Below, piece after piece: positions 42,656 to 53,014 of a stretch of 64,000 bases of DNA (positions within the stretch are counted from its first letter, which is position 1; every line of letters starts with the position of its first letter). The DNA lies in the NCBI RefSeq assembly GCF_018141445.1, contig NZ_CP058649.1, forward strand, positions 1,631,001 to 1,695,000, read 5' to 3'. The position numbers and the translations under genes were made by a program. The notes beneath the pieces were generated by a model. The model saw only the letters and a program-made list of their open reading frames with translations, was not told the origin of the DNA and did no database searches. Source of the DNA: Vallitalea pronyensis (lineage in GTDB: Bacteria; Bacillota; Clostridia; Lachnospirales; Vallitaleaceae).

Positions 42656-43675
42656 CTATGGTGAAAGGTTGTAATCCCGATAGATGATTTCGGGATAGAT
42701 GTACGTCAGTTCATATTGGGCAGCTGGATTTTCTTCTCTGAATCTTATCTGATAAGCTAGCCTGCGTCCAAGGTCTTCGGTGTTTACGAAGGCTGTTGTA
42801 AGAAGGCCTGAAACATTAAGATATTCACTGCTTCCATCATAGCCGGTTACCATAATATCATGGGTCAGCCTTTCGGGATGCTCGCTAAAATATTGGTATA
42901 GAAAACTTGCAATATGATCATTAGCACAGATAAAAGCTTCAGGCAGGTCATTAAAAGAGTCGAAGAACTTAGTCATTTGCACATAGTAACTGTAGATGTC
43001 AATGTGGTCAATAAGGCAATATTCTTTTTTAAATTCAATGTTATTTTCTTTTAAAGTTCGGACAAATCCTTTATATCTGTCCTGGTTCGTTTTAGCATAG
43101 CGTGTATCACCGATGAACCCTATTTTACTGCAACCTTTTGATATAACGGATGAAGTAATTTTGCGGATCGTCTCATAACCTTCCAAAAGTATCAGGTCAC
43201 CTGAAAGTTCTCTAATAGGAAAATCCGGGGTGATATCAAGAAAAACCTTTGGAAGTGATAGCCTATTAATTTCACTTAGAATTCTTGTGTCATAGATGTT
43301 TAAAACGATTACACCGCTAATGGTTCTGTCTGTCAGCATGTTAGGCAGTGAAAAGCTGCTTGAGAACTCAGATGGAATAGTGGCATACATAAGGTTTATA
43401 TTATGTCGGCTTAGTTCGCTAGATATCTGAAAGATAATGTTAGTCCAGAAAGTTGCGGATTCAGGCCGAGCTACAATGACAGCAATGGTTTTGTTTCTTT
43501 GAGGTGCTGTCTCCTTTAACACCATGTTTCTGAAGTATCCTAGCTCTTCTGCTTTTGCCAGAACATCGTTCTTCAATTTTTCGGATATACCGGACTGTTT
43601 GTTGAATACTTTCCACACGCTTACGCGTGATATACCGAGAGCATCGGCTATATGCTGCATTGTAACTTTTCCCAT
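42656..43675 (-). CDS. LacI-family transcriptional regulator
   Basis: A 339-residue regulator with an N-terminal helix-turn-helix (TMQHIADALGISRVSVWKVF, about residues 4-23) and hinge helix LAKAEELGYF, followed by a periplasmic-binding-protein-like sugar domain containing KIGFIGDTRYAKTNQDRYKG and ICANDHIAS. AAAAGGAGCG precedes ATG 43675; a longer frame to 43753 is rejected. It sits between the GH130 and GH3 genes on the same strand and most likely represses them in the absence of a mannoside. A matching palindrome lies upstream of GH130. Confidence 0.93.
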   Translation of the reverse strand: MGKVTMQHIADALGISRVSVWKVFNKQSGISEKLKNDVLAKAEELGYFRNMVLKETAPQRNKTIAVIVARPESATFWTNIIFQISSELSRHNINLMYATIPSEFSSSFSLPNMLTDRTISGVIVLNIYDTRILSEINRLSLPKVFLDITPDFPIRELSGDLILLEGYETIRKITSSVISKGCSKIGFIGDTRYAKTNQDRYKGFVRTLKENNIEFKKEYCLIDHIDIYSYYVQMTKFFDSFNDLPEAFICANDHIASFLYQYFSEHPERLTHDIMVTGYDGSSEYLNVSGLLTTAFVNTEDLGRRLAYQIRFREENPAAQYELTYIYPEIIYRDYNLSP

Positions 43676-43780
43676 AATTCGCTCCTTTTTGTTAAATATG
43701 TAAGTTAATACTTTATCATTATTCAATATAGCACATTGACTACAGATGTACAATATGAGTAAATGAATATTGATACTTTT

Positions 43781-44770
43781 TTACAAATTGTTTTCAAAAA
43801 GCCAAGGAATTAGCTCATCAACTTTACAAAAAGCACAACCGACAACGGTATCCGCACCGCCATAATAAACAACGATCCGTCCAGTCTCAGCATCTGATAA
43901 AGCGGCGCAAGGGAAAATTACATTATGTACATCGCCCACACATTCATAGTCTTTTTCTGGTGTCAACAAGTAAGGTTTACTTCTGGCAATAATTATTGAA
44001 GGATCATGAATATCCAGTAAGGCAACGCCCATAGCATAGACAAAGCCATTACACGAATGAAGTACGCCGTGGTAGAATAATAACCAGCCTTCAGATGTTT
44101 CAATTGGAGCAGGACCTGCACCGATCTTCGTGCACTGCCATGCGCTTTCTTCAAAAGAAGCAGTACCCATAACAAAGCGATGTTCCCCCCAGTATTTCAG
44201 ATCAGGAGATTTACTCAGCCAGATATCGCCGAAAGGAGTATGACCATTGTCACTTGGTCTTGATAACATCATATACATGCCATCAATTTTCCTTGGAAAT
44301 AAAACCCCATTTCGATTATAAGGCATAAAGGCATTTTCCATCTGATAATATTCTTTAAAGTCTTCTGTATAGCCCATACCAATAGTTGGTCCGTGATAAC
44401 CATTGCACCATTGAATATAGTATTTATCATCTAATTGTACAACACGGGGGTCGTACTTGTAATCAGAATGGATAAAGTCATGTCCAGGTGCTTGTTTGAA
44501 TTCAATGGGATGATGTTCTATTTGCCAGTTAAGACCGTCTTTGCTGAAACCTGCGTTGATATTCATTAGCCTTGCTTTTGTATCACAGCGGAACACCCCT
44601 GCAAATCCATCTTCGTATGGAACAACAGCACTGTTAAAGATGCTGTTGGAAGAGGGGATTGCATTTTTGGGGATAATAGGATTCTTAGAGTAACGCCACA
44701 TGGGTTCGTTGCAGTTTTCGGGTTTTTCTTCCCAGGGAATGTTTTTTAAGGGTTGTCCAATAATTGTCAT
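43781..44770 (-). CDS. GH130 family beta-mannoside phosphorylase
   Basis: A 329-residue enzyme of the inverting glycoside phosphorylases acting on beta-1,4-mannosides. The five-bladed propeller is seen through [34 protein letters not shown] with the catalytic Asp near residue 105, [36 protein letters not shown] and [10 protein letters not shown]. Family members release alpha-mannose 1-phosphate from mannosyl-glucose, mannosyl-GlcNAc or manno-oligosaccharides; the neighbouring GH38 genes favour an N-glycan-like substrate. Start 44770 follows GGAG; an earlier ATG at 44788 is rejected. It is cytoplasmic. Confidence 0.9.
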   Translation of the reverse strand: MTIIGQPLKNIPWEEKPENCNEPMWRYSKNPIIPKNAIPSSNSIFNSAVVPYEDGFAGVFRCDTKARLMNINAGFSKDGLNWQIEHHPIEFKQAPGHDFIHSDYKYDPRVVQLDDKYYIQWCNGYHGPTIGMGYTEDFKEYYQMENAFMPYNRNGVLFPRKIDGMYMMLSRPSDNGHTPFGDIWLSKSPDLKYWGEHRFVMGTASFEESAWQCTKIGAGPAPIETSEGWLLFYHGVLHSCNGFVYAMGVALLDIHDPSIIIARSKPYLLTPEKDYECVGDVHNVIFPCAALSDAETGRIVVYYGGADTVVGCAFCKVDELIPWLFENNL

Positions 44771-44801
44771 CGTTTTTCTCCAATACAAATGTTAAAATTA
44801 A

Positions 44802-44815
44802 TTTACTTTTGTAAA
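44802..44815. promoter_or_regulatory. Candidate LacI-type operator upstream of GH130
   Basis: TTTACTTTTGTAAA consists of perfect arms TTTAC/GTAAA around four T, 32 bases before the GH130 start on the minus strand. The extended half ATAGTTTACAAA recurs just upstream of the GH3 gene (42645-42656), so both minus-strand genes may share a regulator. Confidence 0.5.
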
Positions 44816-44901
44816 CTATTATATGCTTGGTGTGATGGTTAATCAATTAAGAAAAATGCACAAATACTTTCAAATATTGCTTTATATGCGTATAATGTGA
44901 G

Positions 44902-44915
44902 TAAACAATTGTTTA
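44902..44915. promoter_or_regulatory. Perfect 14-bp palindrome upstream of the AraC gene
   Basis: TAAACAATTGTTTA is a perfect palindrome ending at the ribosome binding site (AGGAGG, 44915-44920) of the AraC-type gene. Its TAAAC half resembles the GH130 operator (GTAAAC). Blocking of transcription or translation initiation is plausible. Confidence 0.45.
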
Positions 44916-44927
44916 GGAGGTGTTTCA

Positions 44928-45761
44928 ATGAAGGAATATTGTAAGCATATAAAACCCGAAAACCCACAGGTAGTAACGGGTAGTCAACTATTTGTCAAGG
45001 AGTTTAGAGACGTTTACTCCACAGATGAGTATATATTTGACTTCACTGAAGATTTTAGGAAGGGTTATCTGTTGTTCTTTTTTAAGAATGGACAAGGTAT
45101 TCTGGTAAAGGATGGTAAATACACGTACTTTCATCAGAATAATATTCTTGTTATTAAGGCAGGTATGAAACTAAAGGTTTCTAGTCATAATTGTGCCTAT
45201 TATATTCTCCATATAGACGGGCCATCCGTTGATGAGATTATTGAGAAGGTAACGGAGAATAAAGAAAAAGGTCTAATTTCTGTTATGAATCCTCAAAAAG
45301 TTCGCGTTGTATATTCGCGCATTAAAGCATCTCTTGAAAAAGGGTATCAGCCATATAAGCTGACAGCACATATCTTTACTATCCTATCCGAACTTGATAT
45401 CGTCGAGGCCGTAGAGGAGAAGCGTTTAAATGAGAAGTTAATTTCTAAGGCCAAATCCTTTATAGAAGAAAGATTTAGTGAGGATCTTCATGTTGAAGAT
45501 ATTGCCAAGGTAGCCAATTTATCCAAATACTACTTTACAAAGGAGTTTAAGAAAATAACAGGGTTGACCCCAATACAGTACTTGATTAGAAAGAGAATCA
45601 ACCATGCAGAGTTTCTATTGGAGAACACCAGTCAGAGTATTTTCCAAATCTCTATTGATGCAGGGTTCAATACAGAAGTGAATTTCTTCTACCACTTTAA
45701 GAAAGCTAATAACTGTACGCCTAACGATTATAGAAAACTTCATAGAAACAAATGGAGTTAA
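44928..45761 (+). CDS. AraC-family transcriptional regulator
   Basis: A 277-residue regulator. The N-terminal cupin-like sugar-sensing part (about 1-150) includes YLLFFFKNGQGILVKDGKY, and the C-terminal pair of helix-turn-helix motifs has VEDIAKVANLSKYYFTKEFK (about 189-208) and ISIDAGFNTEVNFFYHFKK, the AraC signature. AGGAGGTG precedes the ATG. It is divergent from the GH130 gene and 260 bases upstream of the binding-protein gene, so it probably activates the transporter operon on sensing a mannoside. Confidence 0.92.
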   Translation: MKEYCKHIKPENPQVVTGSQLFVKEFRDVYSTDEYIFDFTEDFRKGYLLFFFKNGQGILVKDGKYTYFHQNNILVIKAGMKLKVSSHNCAYYILHIDGPSVDEIIEKVTENKEKGLISVMNPQKVRVVYSRIKASLEKGYQPYKLTAHIFTILSELDIVEAVEEKRLNEKLISKAKSFIEERFSEDLHVEDIAKVANLSKYYFTKEFKKITGLTPIQYLIRKRINHAEFLLENTSQSIFQISIDAGFNTEVNFFYHFKKANNCTPNDYRKLHRNKWS

Positions 45762-46020
45762 AGCACAACACTTACGTCGTACCTATAGACGAAGTAAATA
45801 TGATGAAAAATGTTGTTTTTTGAACCTGTTGATTTGGCTAGTATTACTATAAAACCTTTTGAGATGAAAATATTACGCAATGATTTATACGGATAATGTA
45901 AGAATTGTGCCATAGTCTTTAAATATATTGCTCAAGACTTTAAAAGTTGTTGTAACAAAGTAATTTTGATGGTATCTTTGTGTTGCTTACTTAACTTTAT
46001 ATTAAATTTGGAGGGAAATT

Positions 46021-47766
46021 ATGCTAAAAAAATTATCTATCTTGTTACTTGCATTAGTATTAACACTTTCATTTGTTGCATGTAGCTCAGATAAATCAAC
46101 AGATGACGGAGAAAAAGATACCACAAGTAAAACCAAAGATGCAAAAGACTTGCCAACAGTAGTCTGGTACAATATCGGCGATGCACCAGCAGACTTGCCA
46201 TCAGTTAACAAACGTCTTAGTGACTTAGTGCGTGACAGAATTGGTGCTAACGTTGAAATTCGTCACATTGGTTACGGTGATTATACTGCTAAGATAGGAA
46301 CGATGCTAGCAGCCGGTGATGACATGGATATGGTCTTTGCAGCAAACTGGGCAGCAAACTTCACTCAAAATGCACTTGATGGTTATTTTGTTGACTTAAA
46401 CACACTTAAAGAGTATATGCCTGAAACAATTGACCTTGTCAATCCAGCTCTAAAAACAGGTGCAAGTTTTGATGGTGCTCTTTACGGCATATCTACTAAC
46501 AAAGAAGTTGGTTGGGATAATTACATATTTATCGTTGAGGAAGAAGTGGCATTTCTTGATTCAGGTGATGTAAAAGTGCCATTGACAAATGCTAACAAAA
46601 TTGCAGCTGATGGTAGTGCTACAGAAGTTACATTTGCCGAATATATTGTACAAGATCGAATTCATGCAATTGCGCCTGAACTTCGTATCAAAGACTTCAT
46701 ACATCCATTAGTTAATGCAGCAGTTGACGCTTATCGTGCTCTTGGTGTTACAGTTGTTAACGGTAATACAAACTTAAATGATCCTAATTACGTAACCGTT
46801 TATCAAGCCAGTGCAAAAACAGCCCTTGCCGATATAGTTGGGGGTTTTGATGCCATTCCAGAAGCTCAGAACTTTATTGGTATTAACGCTTTTGACAAAA
46901 ATGCATCCGAATACAAAATGCTTGTTGACACATCGCATCCTTTATATGAAGCAGCTAAAGAAACAGCTCGTTCATTAGATACACTCATCAAAAGTGGCGA
47001 TGTAAGAGTATATAATACCAATGATACAGCGTTTAATGGAAAAGACCACAGATTCTTATTTGAGACGAGAGCAGCATTCCCATATTGGGGTGTACAATTA
47101 ACAAATGATTACAGTTCTGAGGGAAACACAAAAACAATTAGCCAATACAGTTTTGTTCCTGCATGGACTGGAGGTTCAGATCCAGGGGTTGTAACAGCAA
47201 TTCCTGTACATTCAAAGAACAAAGAAGAAACCGCTAAATTTATTGAACTTGTTAATACAGATCAAGAAGTTCGTACAACAGTTGCTTACGGTGTAGAAGG
47301 CGTACACTGGAACTACGTCGATCATACAGATGACATTACCGGCAATTCATACACAGCAGCAGATAAACTTTACTTTGAAAGAACTGAAAAAGGTAAATCA
47401 GACTATGCTGTAGGTGTTTATACACAAGGTAACTTCTTTGTATTACCACTTCAAAAAGGTGAACCTGCTAACAAGTGGGAAGTATTCTTAGCAAATTATA
47501 CACCAAACACAACAGGCAAACTTCCATTTGAAGGGCTTAACTTCTCAGCGTCTAGCGGATTTAGATTAGATTTAACAAGTCCTGATATGCAAAGTGCTGT
47601 TGCAGCCTTCGCTTCAGAGTATGAAAAATACAACCTATTCTTCTTGGATAATGCTGATTTCGAAGAAAAATGGGCAGAATTAGAAGCACTTAAAGATGAT
47701 AAGAATGCACAAAAGTTGATTGAAGAAATTAATAAACAGTATAAAGAATTTTTAGCGAATAAATAG
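46021..47766 (+). CDS. Oligosaccharide ABC transporter binding lipoprotein (LplA-like)
   Basis: A 581-residue extracellular solute-binding protein of the family 1 type with lipobox SFVAC (Cys21), followed by a Ser/Thr/Asp-rich linker. LPTVVWYNIGDAPADLPSVN is the first strand of the mature domain, and the C-terminal third resembles the DUF3502 domain of large Firmicute glycan-binding proteins (EKYNLFFLDNADFEEKWAEL). It is expected to capture mannose-containing oligosaccharides. GGAGGGAAATT precedes the ATG. A stem-loop between it and the permease gene likely keeps its level higher than the permeases. Confidence 0.9.
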   Translation: MLKKLSILLLALVLTLSFVACSSDKSTDDGEKDTTSKTKDAKDLPTVVWYNIGDAPADLPSVNKRLSDLVRDRIGANVEIRHIGYGDYTAKIGTMLAAGDDMDMVFAANWAANFTQNALDGYFVDLNTLKEYMPETIDLVNPALKTGASFDGALYGISTNKEVGWDNYIFIVEEEVAFLDSGDVKVPLTNANKIAADGSATEVTFAEYIVQDRIHAIAPELRIKDFIHPLVNAAVDAYRALGVTVVNGNTNLNDPNYVTVYQASAKTALADIVGGFDAIPEAQNFIGINAFDKNASEYKMLVDTSHPLYEAAKETARSLDTLIKSGDVRVYNTNDTAFNGKDHRFLFETRAAFPYWGVQLTNDYSSEGNTKTISQYSFVPAWTGGSDPGVVTAIPVHSKNKEETAKFIELVNTDQEVRTTVAYGVEGVHWNYVDHTDDITGNSYTAADKLYFERTEKGKSDYAVGVYTQGNFFVLPLQKGEPANKWEVFLANYTPNTTGKLPFEGLNFSASSGFRLDLTSPDMQSAVAAFASEYEKYNLFFLDNADFEEKWAELEALKDDKNAQKLIEEINKQYKEFLANK

Positions 47767-47780
47767 ATATCTATCCTCCC

Positions 47781-47814
47781 AGCAAGAGCCACTGTATACA
47801 TGGTGGTTCTTGCT
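47781..47814 (+). promoter_or_regulatory. Intercistronic stem-loop (attenuator)
   Basis: AGCAAGAGCCAC (47781-47792) pairs with GTGGTTCTTGCT (47803-47814) with one G-U pair and a 10-base loop. It sits 15 bases after the binding-protein stop and 25 before the permease start, without a long T run. Such elements stabilise the upstream mRNA or partly end transcription. Confidence 0.7.
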
Positions 47815-47838
47815 ACATTATGAAAGGAGCATTTCGAT

Positions 47839-48825
47839 GTGAATGGCATAAAAGTATCCACTAATAACAAAAAAAATAAGTCGCGGGCCATGGAATGGGT
47901 TAAGCATTTTGTAAGAGATGTTAGAAAGTACATTGGATTGCTCATTATGGCTTTACCAACAATCATTCTTATATTTGTTCTTAAGTATCTTCCTCTACCA
48001 GGTATGTATCTTGCCTTTGTCAAATTCAGACATCAGGGTCGTGGGTTCTTCTATAATATGTTTCATAGTAAGTTTATTGGACTTGATAATTTTAAGTTCC
48101 TGTTTTCCGGTGGAGATACGTTGCTGATGTTCAGAAATACCATCGGATACAATATAATTTTTATATTCGTTGGATTGGTTGTTACGATTACGGTGGCAAT
48201 TATGATACATGAAATGTTAGGCGAAACGGTTAAAAAAGTATTCCAAACATTTATGTTCTTACCCTATTTTCTGTCATGGGTTGTCATCAGTTATATTGCA
48301 TTATCATTCTTATCAGATTCAGGGATCATTAATGATTTTCTCGTTATGATAGGTAAAGAGCCCATATCCTTTTACTTCGAACCTAAGTATTGGCCATTCA
48401 TCCTTGTTGTTGCCAACATTTGGAAAGGTATTGGATATGGTACAGTTGTATACATATCAGCCCTTAAAGGCATCGACAGGTCATTATATGAGGCGGCAGC
48501 CATTGATGGTGCAAAGAAGTGGGACCAGATTAAGTACATAACCCTGCCTCTTCTTAAACCATTAGTGATTATTTTGACCATTCTAGCTGTGGGTGGTATT
48601 CTTAACTCTGATTTTGGTCTTTTTTATCATTTGCCAAAGAACAGTGGACCTCTGTTTACTGCAACACACACTCTGGATGTATACGTATACAAGACATTCC
48701 TTGTGTCTGGAAATGTTGGACTATCTGCCGCAACTGGTGTATTCAAGTCAGTCGTCGGTTTCCTAATTGTATTGATTACCAATACCATTGTTAGGAAGAT
48801 TGATGAAGAAAAATCATTATTCTAA
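47839..48825 (+). CDS. Sugar ABC transporter permease (LplB-like)
   Basis: A 328-residue inner-membrane permease with six hydrophobic segments. The EAA loop YEAAAIDGAKKWDQIKYITL (about 215-234) contacts the ATPase. It is of the MalF/LplB type with a short N-terminus. The start is GTG 47839 with AAAGGAG nine bases before it. Together with the next gene it should form the channel for the lipoprotein. No ATPase gene is in the operon, as is usual for this transporter class, which shares an MsmX-like ATPase. Confidence 0.9.
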   Translation: MNGIKVSTNNKKNKSRAMEWVKHFVRDVRKYIGLLIMALPTIILIFVLKYLPLPGMYLAFVKFRHQGRGFFYNMFHSKFIGLDNFKFLFSGGDTLLMFRNTIGYNIIFIFVGLVVTITVAIMIHEMLGETVKKVFQTFMFLPYFLSWVVISYIALSFLSDSGIINDFLVMIGKEPISFYFEPKYWPFILVVANIWKGIGYGTVVYISALKGIDRSLYEAAAIDGAKKWDQIKYITLPLLKPLVIILTILAVGGILNSDFGLFYHLPKNSGPLFTATHTLDVYVYKTFLVSGNVGLSAATGVFKSVVGFLIVLITNTIVRKIDEEKSLF

Positions 48826-48838
48826 GGAGGGAATACAA

Positions 48839-49753
48839 TTGAGAAAGAAAAAGTATGATTTTAATGTTGTTGCTATTTCAAAAAGATCCAACATCGTCGT
48901 CTCTGTGATTATTGGAATCATTGCCATATCTTGTATCACCCCATATCTCATCGCCTTTTTGATATCTTTTGCATCAAAGAGTTCCATTGATATGTATGGA
49001 TATCAGTTGATTCCGTCCGCCTTTAGCTTAGAGTCCTATAAGATTCTGAGTCTTTTTGGTACGGAGATTAGGAATGCCTATCTGACAACCATTTTTGTTG
49101 TTGTTGTAGGGACGGTACTTGTATTGTTGATTACGACCACTTATGGTTACGTCATTTCTAGAAGGGACTTTCGATGGAGTAAACATTTGACCTTTTATGT
49201 ATTCTTGACCATGCTGTTCAGTGCTGGAATGGTTCCGAATTATATGATTATTACGAGGGTACTTAACCTTAAGAATACAGTATGGGCTCTTATTGTTCCA
49301 GCCCTTGTGAATCCCTATTGGATTATCATCGCCAAAACGTTCTTCCAGATGACGGTTCCAAAGGAAATTATAGAAAGTGCCAAAATTGATGGTGCCACTG
49401 AGATGACCATTTACCGAAAAATTGTTATGCCTGTATCACTGCCTGTCATTGCAACAATAGGTTTGTTCTCAACGATTGGATACTGGAATAGTTGGTTTGA
49501 AGCCATGTTATATATTGATGTGGATTATCTGAATAGCCTTCAATACTTGCTTATTAGGATTCAAGCAAACATTGATTTCTTGATAAAAAATGCTTCATTG
49601 ATTGGTCCAGAAGCACAGTCAATGGTTCAGAACCTGCCAAAGCAGTCTTTTATGATGGCTTTGATGGTTGTTTCAACGTTACCGCTGGTTCTGGCATACC
49701 CATATTTCCAGCGTTACATTGTAGGTGGTTTAACAATCGGTTCTGTTAAGTAG
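48839..49753 (+). CDS. Sugar ABC transporter permease (LplC-like)
   Basis: A 304-residue permease of the MalG type, with six membrane segments and the EAA loop IIESAKIDGATEMTIYRKIV (about 175-194) followed by MPVSLPVIATIGLF. The TTG at 48839 is the likely start, because AAGGAGGG lies eight bases before it; the frame remains open further upstream inside the previous gene. It pairs with the LplB-like permease. Confidence 0.9.
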   Translation: MRKKKYDFNVVAISKRSNIVVSVIIGIIAISCITPYLIAFLISFASKSSIDMYGYQLIPSAFSLESYKILSLFGTEIRNAYLTTIFVVVVGTVLVLLITTTYGYVISRRDFRWSKHLTFYVFLTMLFSAGMVPNYMIITRVLNLKNTVWALIVPALVNPYWIIIAKTFFQMTVPKEIIESAKIDGATEMTIYRKIVMPVSLPVIATIGLFSTIGYWNSWFEAMLYIDVDYLNSLQYLLIRIQANIDFLIKNASLIGPEAQSMVQNLPKQSFMMALMVVSTLPLVLAYPYFQRYIVGGLTIGSVK

Positions 49754-49849
49754 CTTCGTCAATGAAACAGTAGAAGAGATGATTAGCCCTTTTAGAAGTC
49801 TGCTAATCCTAACGACTGTATTTGTATATTAAGTTAGAAGGAGTTTATT

Positions 49850-52800
49850 ATGCCTTTAAGTAAGAAAAGTGACATTTTTTATACGGAGAACAAGATTGAA
49901 AGATTTATCGAAAAACTATATCACTACCGCTTCTTAAAAAAAGTGGCTATTAAAGACTTTGATGGACTTATTCGAAAAGAGGATGACGTCAACCCACAGA
50001 TTCCAGATGTGGGATATACGAAGATGAATATAGGCAGAAAATGGGGAGACCTTGATGAATACCTATGGACTAGATTCAGTCATGATTTTCCTGAGGAATG
50101 GCGCCATAAAAAAGTGTATGCCACTTTTGATATTGGATTTTCAGAAGCAGGTCTCACCATTGGTGCTGAGACATTACTATATGTAAACGGACTGCCTTAT
50201 AAAGGGGTAGATTCCAATCATATGGAGGTTCTTTTAAAACCTGAGTTGCTAACTTCTGAAACAGTCTTTCATTTGAGAAGTTGGAGCGGGGTTCCTAATG
50301 AGTATCGTTATGATTCTGATGGTAATCTTTTTGCAGCTAAGAAAGGTCCTAAAGGAGCAATCCATACGATTAAAGCCTATCATGTAGGCATCCTTGATGA
50401 GACGATAAACAGTTTTTACTATGATGCATTTGCTGCTATGGATACCATTAAAGTAATCAAGGCATCCAATTCAACAGAATCCAATCTCTTGTTAAGAGCT
50501 TTGGAAAAAGCATATGCTGTCATAGATGACACGTTGGAACTGACAGATGTATCAGCCTACAGGAATGAATTGTATCGTGCCTATAAGGTGTACGTAGAAG
50601 AGAAGTCTAAAATTAAGAAGAACGCTAATGTGCATGTACAAGCTGTTGGTCAAACGCATATTGATGTGGCTTGGTTGTGGCGCATTAAACATACAAGAGA
50701 GAAGATTGCTCGATCTTTTTCCACTGTTTTAAGATTAATGGAGGAGTACCCGGAATTTATTTTTATGCAGTCTCAACCGCAGCTTTTTGAGTATCTTAAA
50801 GAAGATTATCCTACTCTTTTTGAACAGATTAAAGAGCGTGTCAACGAAGGCAGGTTCGAAATTGATGGCGCTATGTGGCTGGAGAGTGATTGCAATATAC
50901 CCAGTGGTGAAAGTTTCTCAAGACAGATTCTATATGGGAAAAAGTTCATGAAAGAAGAATTCGGTATTGAGTCGAAATATCTTTGGATGCCTGATGTTTT
51001 TGGCTATTCTTGGGCACTGCCACAGATTTTAAAGAAGTGTGATGTCGATACCTTTATGACAACAAAGATGGGTTGGAACCAGTACAACAGAATTCCTTTT
51101 AATTCTTTATATTGGAAGGGGATTGACGGAACGAAAGTAATGACGCATCTTATTGAAGATGTAGGATTTATGGATATGACAGCAGAGACCATGCACAACG
51201 GCTGGGAAAAATATAAGGATAAAGACATCATGGATGGTTTCTTGTACCAGTTCGGTCTTGGAGATGGTGGAGGAGGTCCTACAGCCAAGAACATTGAGAT
51301 GGTTAAACGTTTTGATGAGATGCCTGGATTACCTCATGTGGCGTTTGGCAAAGCAGGTGATTATTTTACCAAATTGAATGAGCGTGCAGATAACCATGAT
51401 GGCTATGTTCACACATGGGATGGTGAATTTTACTTTGAACTTCACAGAGGTACATTGACATCCCAAGCCTTTACAAAGAAATTCAATCGTCAATTAGAGT
51501 TTAAGTATCGAGACTGTGAAATTCTTGCCACACAAGCAGCCCTTGAAAGCCATGAGTGGCGCGGATATGATAACGATACATTGATAAAAGGTTGGAAAAT
51601 GATACTACTCAACCAATTTCATGACATCATTCCAGGGTCCTCAATCAAAGATGTCTATGAAGATGCACTTGAAACGTATGAAGCATCCCAAACCATTGTA
51701 GAAAAAGAAATCAATCAGGCCCTAGATGTTCTGACGATTTCATCAGAAGATGTTTATTGTGTGTATAACAGTTCCAATTTTTTAGTAGATGGACTTGTTG
51801 AAATTGATAGAGAACAACAAGGTACTTTTTATCAAAATGGAGAGAAGTTGATAAGTTACTTTGATGGTAAAAAATATAGGGTTCAGCTTAAAGAATTGAA
51901 ACCAATGGCCTTCACATCCTTCCAGTTCGTTGCAGGTGAGACATGTGATAATGAGAGCCTTTTCAACGTGGATGGCAGAACAATTAAGACACCGTTTTAT
52001 GTCATCAATTATGACCAATGGGGACGTATTACTAGCCTTTTTGATTTGGATAACAATAGGCACGTCATAAGAGAAGGTGACGTTCTCAATAAGCTTGAAT
52101 CCTTTGAAGATAAACCTTTAGCATGGGATGCATGGGATATTGATATTTATTACAAGGAAAAAAGTAAGGCCGTATCCGATTTAAGAAATGTAGAGATTAT
52201 TGAAAATAGCAGTCTAAGACTCGTTGTGCGTTTTGAGTATAAGCATATTCATTCTACCATTGTACAAGACATGATCCTTTACGCAAATGATCGTCGCATT
52301 GACTTTAAGACTCAAGTGGACTGGCAGCAGTCACAAAGACTACTTAGGTCTACTTTTGAAGTAGATATTCGTAGTACGAAGGCTTCTTTTGATATTCAAT
52401 ATGGCAATGTGGAACGTCCTACCCATTGGAACACATCATGGGACTGGGCAAGATTTGAGGTGGTTGCTCACAAATGGGTTGATCTAAGTGATTATCATTA
52501 CGGTGTTGCCTTAATGAATGATTGTAAATATGGTTTTGATGTCTTTGACAACAAGATTGGTATAACACTGATTAAGTCAGGTATCATGCCTGATCCAGAA
52601 GCAGATCTGGGAGGACACACATTTACGTATTCCTTACTGCCACATGCAGGCACTTGGCGTGATGCAAATGTGGAACAACGTTCATGGGTTTTGAACAATC
52701 CACTTAGAGCGCTTAATGCGGTTGCACCATCAAGGCAATTGTTTAGATTTAATTCAGAGAGTATTTATGTGGATGCTGTTAAAAAATGTGAAAATGAAGA

Positions 52801-52993
52801 TGCTGTTATTCTTCGTTTTCATGAGTATAAAGGTGGTTCTGGTGCATTTGAATTGACCAGTGACTATGGGATTGAACGATTCGTCGAAACCAATATCATA
52901 GAGCGTGAAATAGGTGAGATGACTATAGGTGATAACATTCATGGTTTCATTAAACCATATGAAATTAAGACTTATAAAATATATTTTTTATAG
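49850..52993 (+). CDS. GH38 alpha-mannosidase (large)
   Basis: A 1047-residue alpha-mannosidase of family 38. An N-terminal beta-sandwich (about 1-255) precedes the catalytic domain, which starts QTHIDVAWLWRIKHT near residue 264, with the zinc-binding His-Asp, and has the nucleophile Asp in MPDVFGYSWALPQ near 381. QFHDIIPGSSIKDVYEDA near 588 is the conserved third part. The C-terminal beta-domains are complete. No signal peptide, so it acts on imported alpha-mannosides. AAGGAG precedes the ATG. It is the first enzyme after the transporter genes. Confidence 0.94.
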   Translation: MPLSKKSDIFYTENKIERFIEKLYHYRFLKKVAIKDFDGLIRKEDDVNPQIPDVGYTKMNIGRKWGDLDEYLWTRFSHDFPEEWRHKKVYATFDIGFSEAGLTIGAETLLYVNGLPYKGVDSNHMEVLLKPELLTSETVFHLRSWSGVPNEYRYDSDGNLFAAKKGPKGAIHTIKAYHVGILDETINSFYYDAFAAMDTIKVIKASNSTESNLLLRALEKAYAVIDDTLELTDVSAYRNELYRAYKVYVEEKSKIKKNANVHVQAVGQTHIDVAWLWRIKHTREKIARSFSTVLRLMEEYPEFIFMQSQPQLFEYLKEDYPTLFEQIKERVNEGRFEIDGAMWLESDCNIPSGESFSRQILYGKKFMKEEFGIESKYLWMPDVFGYSWALPQILKKCDVDTFMTTKMGWNQYNRIPFNSLYWKGIDGTKVMTHLIEDVGFMDMTAETMHNGWEKYKDKDIMDGFLYQFGLGDGGGGPTAKNIEMVKRFDEMPGLPHVAFGKAGDYFTKLNERADNHDGYVHTWDGEFYFELHRGTLTSQAFTKKFNRQLEFKYRDCEILATQAALESHEWRGYDNDTLIKGWKMILLNQFHDIIPGSSIKDVYEDALETYEASQTIVEKEINQALDVLTISSEDVYCVYNSSNFLVDGLVEIDREQQGTFYQNGEKLISYFDGKKYRVQLKELKPMAFTSFQFVAGETCDNESLFNVDGRTIKTPFYVINYDQWGRITSLFDLDNNRHVIREGDVLNKLESFEDKPLAWDAWDIDIYYKEKSKAVSDLRNVEIIENSSLRLVVRFEYKHIHSTIVQDMILYANDRRIDFKTQVDWQQSQRLLRSTFEVDIRSTKASFDIQYGNVERPTHWNTSWDWARFEVVAHKWVDLSDYHYGVALMNDCKYGFDVFDNKIGITLIKSGIMPDPEADLGGHTFTYSLLPHAGTWRDANVEQRSWVLNNPLRALNAVAPSRQLFRFNSESIYVDAVKKCENEDAVILRFHEYKGGSGAFELTSDYGIERFVETNIIEREIGEMTIGDNIHGFIKPYEIKTYKIYFL

Positions 52994-53014
52994 GTCTACA
53001 TATATAACACAATC

